A DNA stretch of 64,000 nt from Fidelibacterota bacterium SCGC AAA160-B08 (GTDB lineage Bacteria; Fidelibacterota; Marinisomatia; Marinisomatales; Marinisomataceae): NCBI GenBank assembly GCA_000402755.1, contig AQSD01000001.1, positions 154,811-218,810 of the forward strand, given 5' to 3'. Positions 60,473 to 64,000 of this stretch are shown one piece after another; position 1 is the stretch's first letter, and each line of letters begins with the position of its first letter. Below the pieces are notes generated by a model that saw only the letters and a list, made by a program, of their open reading frames with translations, did not search any database and had not been told where the DNA came from. The translations under genes and the position numbers were made by a program.

Positions 60473-60700
60473 ATGAATACAAAAAAAGAACCATATTTAG
60501 TTAAGGGAAAAAAAGATAAGAATTATGCTTGGTGTTCATGCGCTGAGTCTTCAAACCAACCATTTTGTGATGGAAGTCATGCTAAAACAGATAAACAGCC
60601 AATTGTTTTCAAAGCAGAAAAAGATGGAGATATGCATTTATGTGGTTGCAAACAATCAACAAATGCACCATATTGTGATGGTACACACTTAAGCTTATAA
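60473..60700 (+). CDS. Double CDGSH iron-sulfur protein
   Basis: The 75-residue protein consists of two CDGSH [2Fe-2S] motifs: Cys21, Cys23, Cys32, His36 (CSCAESSNQPFCDGSH) and Cys57, Cys59, Cys68, His72 (CGCKQSTNAPYCDGTH). The 3Cys-1His clusters are redox-active and pH-labile. No membrane anchor is present, so it is cytoplasmic. GAGGAG precedes the ATG by 5 nt. DoxX and glutaredoxin genes follow in what looks like one operon. Confidence 0.93.
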   Translation: MNTKKEPYLVKGKKDKNYAWCSCAESSNQPFCDGSHAKTDKQPIVFKAEKDGDMHLCGCKQSTNAPYCDGTHLSL

Positions 60701-60721
60701 ATTCTAAAGAGGATAATCTAT

Positions 60722-61102
60722 ATGAATAAATTATTAGACTGCGATTGTAGTCACTATAAAGGATCTGTGTTAATGGTAATGCGATTATTTTTAGCATTTA
60801 TTTTTATTAAAGCAGGGATGGGGAAACTACCAATTGTAGGAGGAGAAGGCTTAACCAATGCCTTGCCATTGTTCTTGGTGTACCTTGTGGTTTTATTTGA
60901 AATTTTAGGTGGACTATTTATGCTTATTGGCATCAAATATGAATCATTAACCCGCTTGGGAGCATTGATGATTGGTATTGTAATGATTGGAGCAGCTTAT
61001 ATGCATTATGGAGTATGGGGCGATGCTTTTGGCTCTAAAAATGTAATGTATCCTCTATCGCTACTATTGATGTGTCTTGTATTTATAACAGACGAAAACT
61101 AG
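60722..61102 (+). CDS. DoxX family membrane protein
   Basis: The 126-residue protein has four helices and the DoxX pattern RLFLAFIFIKAGMGKL, FEILGGLFMLIGI and AAYMHYGVWGDAF. A Cys-Asp-Cys and His (CDCSH, 7-11) precede the first helix on the cytoplasmic side, unusual for DoxX and close in form to a metal or cluster site. DoxX members appear in thiol and oxidative-stress systems. GAGGA precedes the ATG; the next gene starts 1 nt after the stop. Confidence 0.87.
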   Translation: MNKLLDCDCSHYKGSVLMVMRLFLAFIFIKAGMGKLPIVGGEGLTNALPLFLVYLVVLFEILGGLFMLIGIKYESLTRLGALMIGIVMIGAAYMHYGVWGDAFGSKNVMYPLSLLLMCLVFITDEN

Positions 61103-61103
61103 C

Positions 61104-61493
61104 ATGAATAAAAAATTATCTATTTTAGCTACGGCATTATTACTGTGGAGTGTTTATTTCTATAACGCTGTTAATACATTTGATATTCCTGATGCAATTC
61201 TAGTATATAATGAAAACCCTTCATTCACCAAAGAAACGATTACCCCAGCAGATTTTGAAGGAGCGGGGGTCACTCTTTTTGGTGCGTCTTGGTGTGGATA
61301 TTGTCAATCTGCCAAAGCGTTGTTAAATGAAAAAGGAATTCCTTTTGTAGAAATTGATGTGGAAGAAAACAATATTCCTAGAGAAGAACTTGCCAAGTAT
61401 GGTGTGTCTAAAACGGTACCTCAAATCTTTGTTGATGGAGTACCTATTGGTGGATCGGATGCATTAAAAGCTATTTTTAGTGTAGAGATATAA
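61104..61493 (+). CDS. Membrane-anchored glutaredoxin-like protein
   Basis: The 129-residue protein has an N-terminal anchor or uncleaved signal (about 5-22) and then a glutaredoxin domain with dithiol active site CGYC (Cys64, Cys67 in LFGASWCGYCQSA), cis-Pro TVPQIFVDG and GGSDAL. It should work in the periplasm, where glutathione systems are uncommon, so it may take electrons through DoxX. It closes the CDGSH-DoxX-Grx operon. Confidence 0.88.
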   Translation: MNKKLSILATALLLWSVYFYNAVNTFDIPDAILVYNENPSFTKETITPADFEGAGVTLFGASWCGYCQSAKALLNEKGIPFVEIDVEENNIPREELAKYGVSKTVPQIFVDGVPIGGSDALKAIFSVEI

Positions 61494-61539
61494 TTATTTA
61501 ACTTTTTTCTTAAATTTTTTTTTAATTTAAAAGCACTTT

Positions 61540-62712
61540 ATGTTTAAACAATCTATCTTCATTTTTTTATTAGTCGCATGTTCTGGCGGCTCTGCTACTT
61601 CATCTCAAACTGACAATAATAATGAGGGAAATAATGGAGGCGAAGAAATTCCTGCGCCTATTTCTAATTTTACCTTCTCATCATCTGAAGGTGAAGCTCC
61701 TTATGATATTACATTTACCAGTACATCCACTGGAGATATAAATTCTTGGTTGTGGAATGTTGATAATGACGCTGATTATGAAAGTAATGGTCAGAGTTTT
61801 ACTCATACGTATCAAAATGCTGGAACTTATGATGTATCTTTAATAGTAACCGGGGCTGGTGGTCAAAGTACTACAGTTGAGACGGATGCTATAATTATTA
61901 CAGAGCCTGATACATCTACAGAAACAGGTTTATTAAGTAGAACCATGAATCATGACAATGGCACCAGGGAATATTTGATTTATGTTCCACAAGGATATGA
62001 TACAGGAAGTGAGATACCAGTCCTATTTGCTTTCCATGGATTTAGTGGATATAATCAGAATTTTATCAATACAGCTGATTTTAGATCTTTAGCTGAACAG
62101 TATAATTTCATTGTAATATACCCTCAAGCTCTAGTCTGTGGTGATGGGACAACATGGAATACAGCTGAACCCGGAGGAGATAATAAATGTAGTCAAGATG
62201 ATATTGGATTTTTTGCTGCATTATTAAATGAAATTTCAAATAATTATACCATTAATGCACAAAAAGTTTATCTGACAGGCTATTCAAACGGTGCAGGTTT
62301 TTCATATGCAATGGCATGCTATCAGAGTGACCTTATCACTGCAATTAGTCCAGTATCAGGACTGATGCCTATGGATGATTCTCAGGAATGCAATCCTAAT
62401 CGACCAGTATCTAGTGTAATTTTTAATGGAACGAGTGATGATAGTAGACCTTATGATGGAATCGCAGGTTATATGATGCCTGTTGATGAAACGATTACCT
62501 ATTGGACTGAATATAACAATACAGATACTGATCCACAGACAGGTACAGAAGGTAGTATTGAATATTTTTCATATCAAAATGGAGACTCTAATTCAGCTGT
62601 CGAGTTATACAAAATAAATAATGGCGGGCATGATTGGTTTAATCTCAGTTACAATGGGTATGCTATGGAAGAAATCATTTGGAATTTCTTTTCACAACAT
62701 ACTTCTGATTAG
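61540..62712 (+). CDS. PKD-domain esterase/PHB-depolymerase-like lipoprotein
   Basis: The 390-residue protein has a lipobox LVAC (Cys14), an acidic low-complexity linker, a PKD domain (about 41-121, with SWLWNVDND and FTHTYQNAGTYDVSL), and an alpha/beta-hydrolase of the LpqC/feruloyl-esterase/PHB-depolymerase type. The nucleophile elbow is GYSNGAG with Ser249; GHDWF near residue 367 supplies the catalytic His. It is probably surface- or outer-membrane-linked and cleaves polymeric esters or carbohydrate-linked esters. Confidence 0.86.
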   Translation: MFKQSIFIFLLVACSGGSATSSQTDNNNEGNNGGEEIPAPISNFTFSSSEGEAPYDITFTSTSTGDINSWLWNVDNDADYESNGQSFTHTYQNAGTYDVSLIVTGAGGQSTTVETDAIIITEPDTSTETGLLSRTMNHDNGTREYLIYVPQGYDTGSEIPVLFAFHGFSGYNQNFINTADFRSLAEQYNFIVIYPQALVCGDGTTWNTAEPGGDNKCSQDDIGFFAALLNEISNNYTINAQKVYLTGYSNGAGFSYAMACYQSDLITAISPVSGLMPMDDSQECNPNRPVSSVIFNGTSDDSRPYDGIAGYMMPVDETITYWTEYNNTDTDPQTGTEGSIEYFSYQNGDSNSAVELYKINNGGHDWFNLSYNGYAMEEIIWNFFSQHTSD

Positions 62713-62774
62713 TTAGGATACTAGTCAATTTGTTGTAAGTTCGCTCTTCTATGGTAATAACAAAATAAAACTAT

Positions 62775-63998
62775 ATGTCTTTCGATAAACTTGGTCTGAA
62801 CGAACCTATTCTCAAAGCTCTAAAACAAAAAGGCTATAAAGAGCCTTCTCCAATTCAAGCAAAAGCTATCCCTGCAATACTTGAAAAAAGAGATGTGATG
62901 GCTGCGGCGCAGACTGGTACTGGAAAAACAGCAAGTTTTATATTACCAATTTTACATATGCTATCTAATCCTAAGCATAAGTTTAAAGGTCATGTAATAA
63001 GAGCATTAGTTGTAACGCCTACTAGAGAATTAGCAGCTCAAGTAAGAGAAAGTGCTGTTACTTATGGGCGTAATCTTAATTTAAAATCCACAGCTATCTA
63101 CGGAGGAACTTCTGTTCGCAATCAAAAGAAAGTATTAAGACAGGGTGTTGATATTTTAGTCGCCACTCCTGGTAGATTGCTCGATTTATATAATCAAAAA
63201 TCAATAGATTTTAGCAAAGTAGAAGTGTTGGTATTAGATGAAGCTGATCAGATGTTAGATATGGGCTTTATCAATGACATCAAAAAAATTATGAGACTAT
63301 TACCAGATAGACGACAAAATTTAATGTTTACAGCAACCTTTTCTGATCCCTTTAGAGCGCTAGCAAACAAGTTTTCCTATAACCCATTAGAGATTTCAGT
63401 AACAAGAGACAACGAGACTGCTGAAAATATTGAACACTATATTCATCCTGTAGATACATCTAGAAAATCAGAGCTATTGATTCATCTTATCAAAACAGAA
63501 AAATGGAAACAGGCATTAGTATTCACACGAACAAAGCATGGCGCTAACAGACTTACTAAAAAACTTATTCAAGCGCATATCACAGCAGTAGCTATTCATG
63601 GTAATAAAACACAAAATTATAGAACAAGAGCGTTAGATGACTTTAAAAAGAATCGCGTAAAGATATTAGTTGCAACAGATGTAGCAGCGCGTGGAATTGA
63701 TATTAAAAATATGAACCAGGTAATTAATTTTGATCTCCCTACTGTAGCAAAAGACTATGTTCACAGAATAGGCAGAACAGGAAGAGCCGGTGAATCAGGT
63801 AAAGCAATATCATTTGTAAGTAGTGAACAATTTGAATTATTAGATGATATTCAAAAATTATTGAAACAAACTCTAGCCCAACATATAGTAGATGGGTTTG
63901 AACCTAGTAGTCCAATAGCAAAAAGCACTTCTAAGGTTGGCAAGAAGCAACGTCGTTTTAATAAGCAATCTGGATACAAAAAAAAGAAGCGTAGGTAG
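62775..63998 (+). CDS. rhlE: DEAD-box RNA helicase, RhlE-like
   Basis: The 407-residue protein has the Q motif (GYKEPSPIQ), Walker A AQTGTGKT (45-52), PTRELA, TPGR, DEAD, the TAT variant of motif III (MFTATF), and HRIGRTGRAG. The C-terminus is a short Lys/Arg-rich tail of the RhlE type. It remodels RNA in ribosome assembly or decay. The stop at 63998 is within the window, so the gene is complete. Confidence 0.92.
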   Translation: MSFDKLGLNEPILKALKQKGYKEPSPIQAKAIPAILEKRDVMAAAQTGTGKTASFILPILHMLSNPKHKFKGHVIRALVVTPTRELAAQVRESAVTYGRNLNLKSTAIYGGTSVRNQKKVLRQGVDILVATPGRLLDLYNQKSIDFSKVEVLVLDEADQMLDMGFINDIKKIMRLLPDRRQNLMFTATFSDPFRALANKFSYNPLEISVTRDNETAENIEHYIHPVDTSRKSELLIHLIKTEKWKQALVFTRTKHGANRLTKKLIQAHITAVAIHGNKTQNYRTRALDDFKKNRVKILVATDVAARGIDIKNMNQVINFDLPTVAKDYVHRIGRTGRAGESGKAISFVSSEQFELLDDIQKLLKQTLAQHIVDGFEPSSPIAKSTSKVGKKQRRFNKQSGYKKKKRR

Positions 63999-64000
63999 TA

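Overview
The window is a strongly AT-rich, gene-dense bacterial chromosome segment with about 75 protein genes, five tRNAs, no rRNA, no CRISPR array and no recognisable transposase or prophage. The gene content is that of a free-living, probably marine, aerobic or facultative Gram-negative heterotroph: LptF/G-type permease, MsbA-like exporter, Lgt, lipoproteins, an outer-membrane beta-barrel, photolyase and an AlkB-type hydroxylase. Several small families typical of the Bacteroidota/FCB group are present (DUF2480, DUF6702, DUF3147, DUF5522, a GlmU-like beta-helix protein; all recognised from memory). Many genes nevertheless carry clear Shine-Dalgarno sequences (AAGGAG, GAGGA), which is unusual for true Bacteroidota. 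My best guess is an FCB-superphylum relative such as Candidatus Marinimicrobia (SAR406). This is inference, not proof.

Layout. 1-5.2 kb: 3' part of a glutaryl-CoA dehydrogenase-like gene, then a minus-strand group (methylmalonyl-CoA mutase large subunit, LysM lipoprotein, BirA), and a plus-strand trio of poorly known genes including a GlmU-like protein. 5.3-9.1 kb: a structured intergenic region and the etfB-etfA-EtfD/EMO operon, which would pass electrons from acyl-CoA dehydrogenases to the quinone pool. 9.1-15.5 kb: a nine-gene suf operon on the minus strand (DUF59 protein, sufA, B, C, D, E, T, S, half-length DUF2480). 15.6-22.6 kb: greA, then the overlapping korA-korB-fumC-PBP1A run. 22.6-27 kb: LptF/G permease, tRNA-His, tRNA-Pro, and a group with a DEDDh exonuclease, a Cys-motif/aldo-keto reductase and a RecB/Cas4-like nuclease. 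27-38.6 kb: mostly envelope and housekeeping genes (NlpC/P60 lipoprotein, M1 peptidase, lgt, dcd, yidD, metal transporters, lipocalin, thiol peroxidase, TlpA-like lipoprotein, Rieske oxygenase). 38.6-41.3 kb: tRNA-Asn, tRNA-Glu, grxD, xth, a lipase-like protein and a GNAT protein. 41.4-52.6 kb: msbA, gltA, nth, a PTPS/QueD-like gene, yhhQ-type transporter, folE, lpd, lipB, lipA, an unknown gene and lon. 52.6-54.8 kb: tRNA-Val followed by a MAPEG-AlkB pair flanked by two diverged copies of the same intergenic sequence. 54.8-64 kb: small membrane protein, S1/P1 nuclease, LOG-family protein, photolyase, Fpg/Nei-like glycosylase, HupE, a redox cluster (HxlR regulator, CDGSH, DoxX, membrane glutaredoxin), a PKD-esterase lipoprotein and a complete RhlE-like helicase.

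How the genes fit together: citrate synthase, 2-oxoglutarate:ferredoxin oxidoreductase, fumarase and methylmalonyl-CoA mutase are TCA-cycle and propionyl-CoA steps. Glutaryl-CoA dehydrogenase plus ETF/EMO is an acyl-CoA oxidation branch. Suf, GrxD and LipA/LipB supply Fe-S and lipoyl cofactors. Photolyase, Fpg-like, Nth, Xth and the 24-27 kb nucleases are DNA repair or DNA metabolism. The observations I find most worth checking are the repeat-flanked AlkB cassette beside tRNA-Val, the HxlR/CDGSH/DoxX/glutaredoxin cluster, three enzymes lacking hallmark residues (PTPS-like, Nth, Fpg-like), the nuclease/AKR cluster with a dual-start gene, and the paired motifs at 5.35-5.47 kb and 38.77-38.86 kb.
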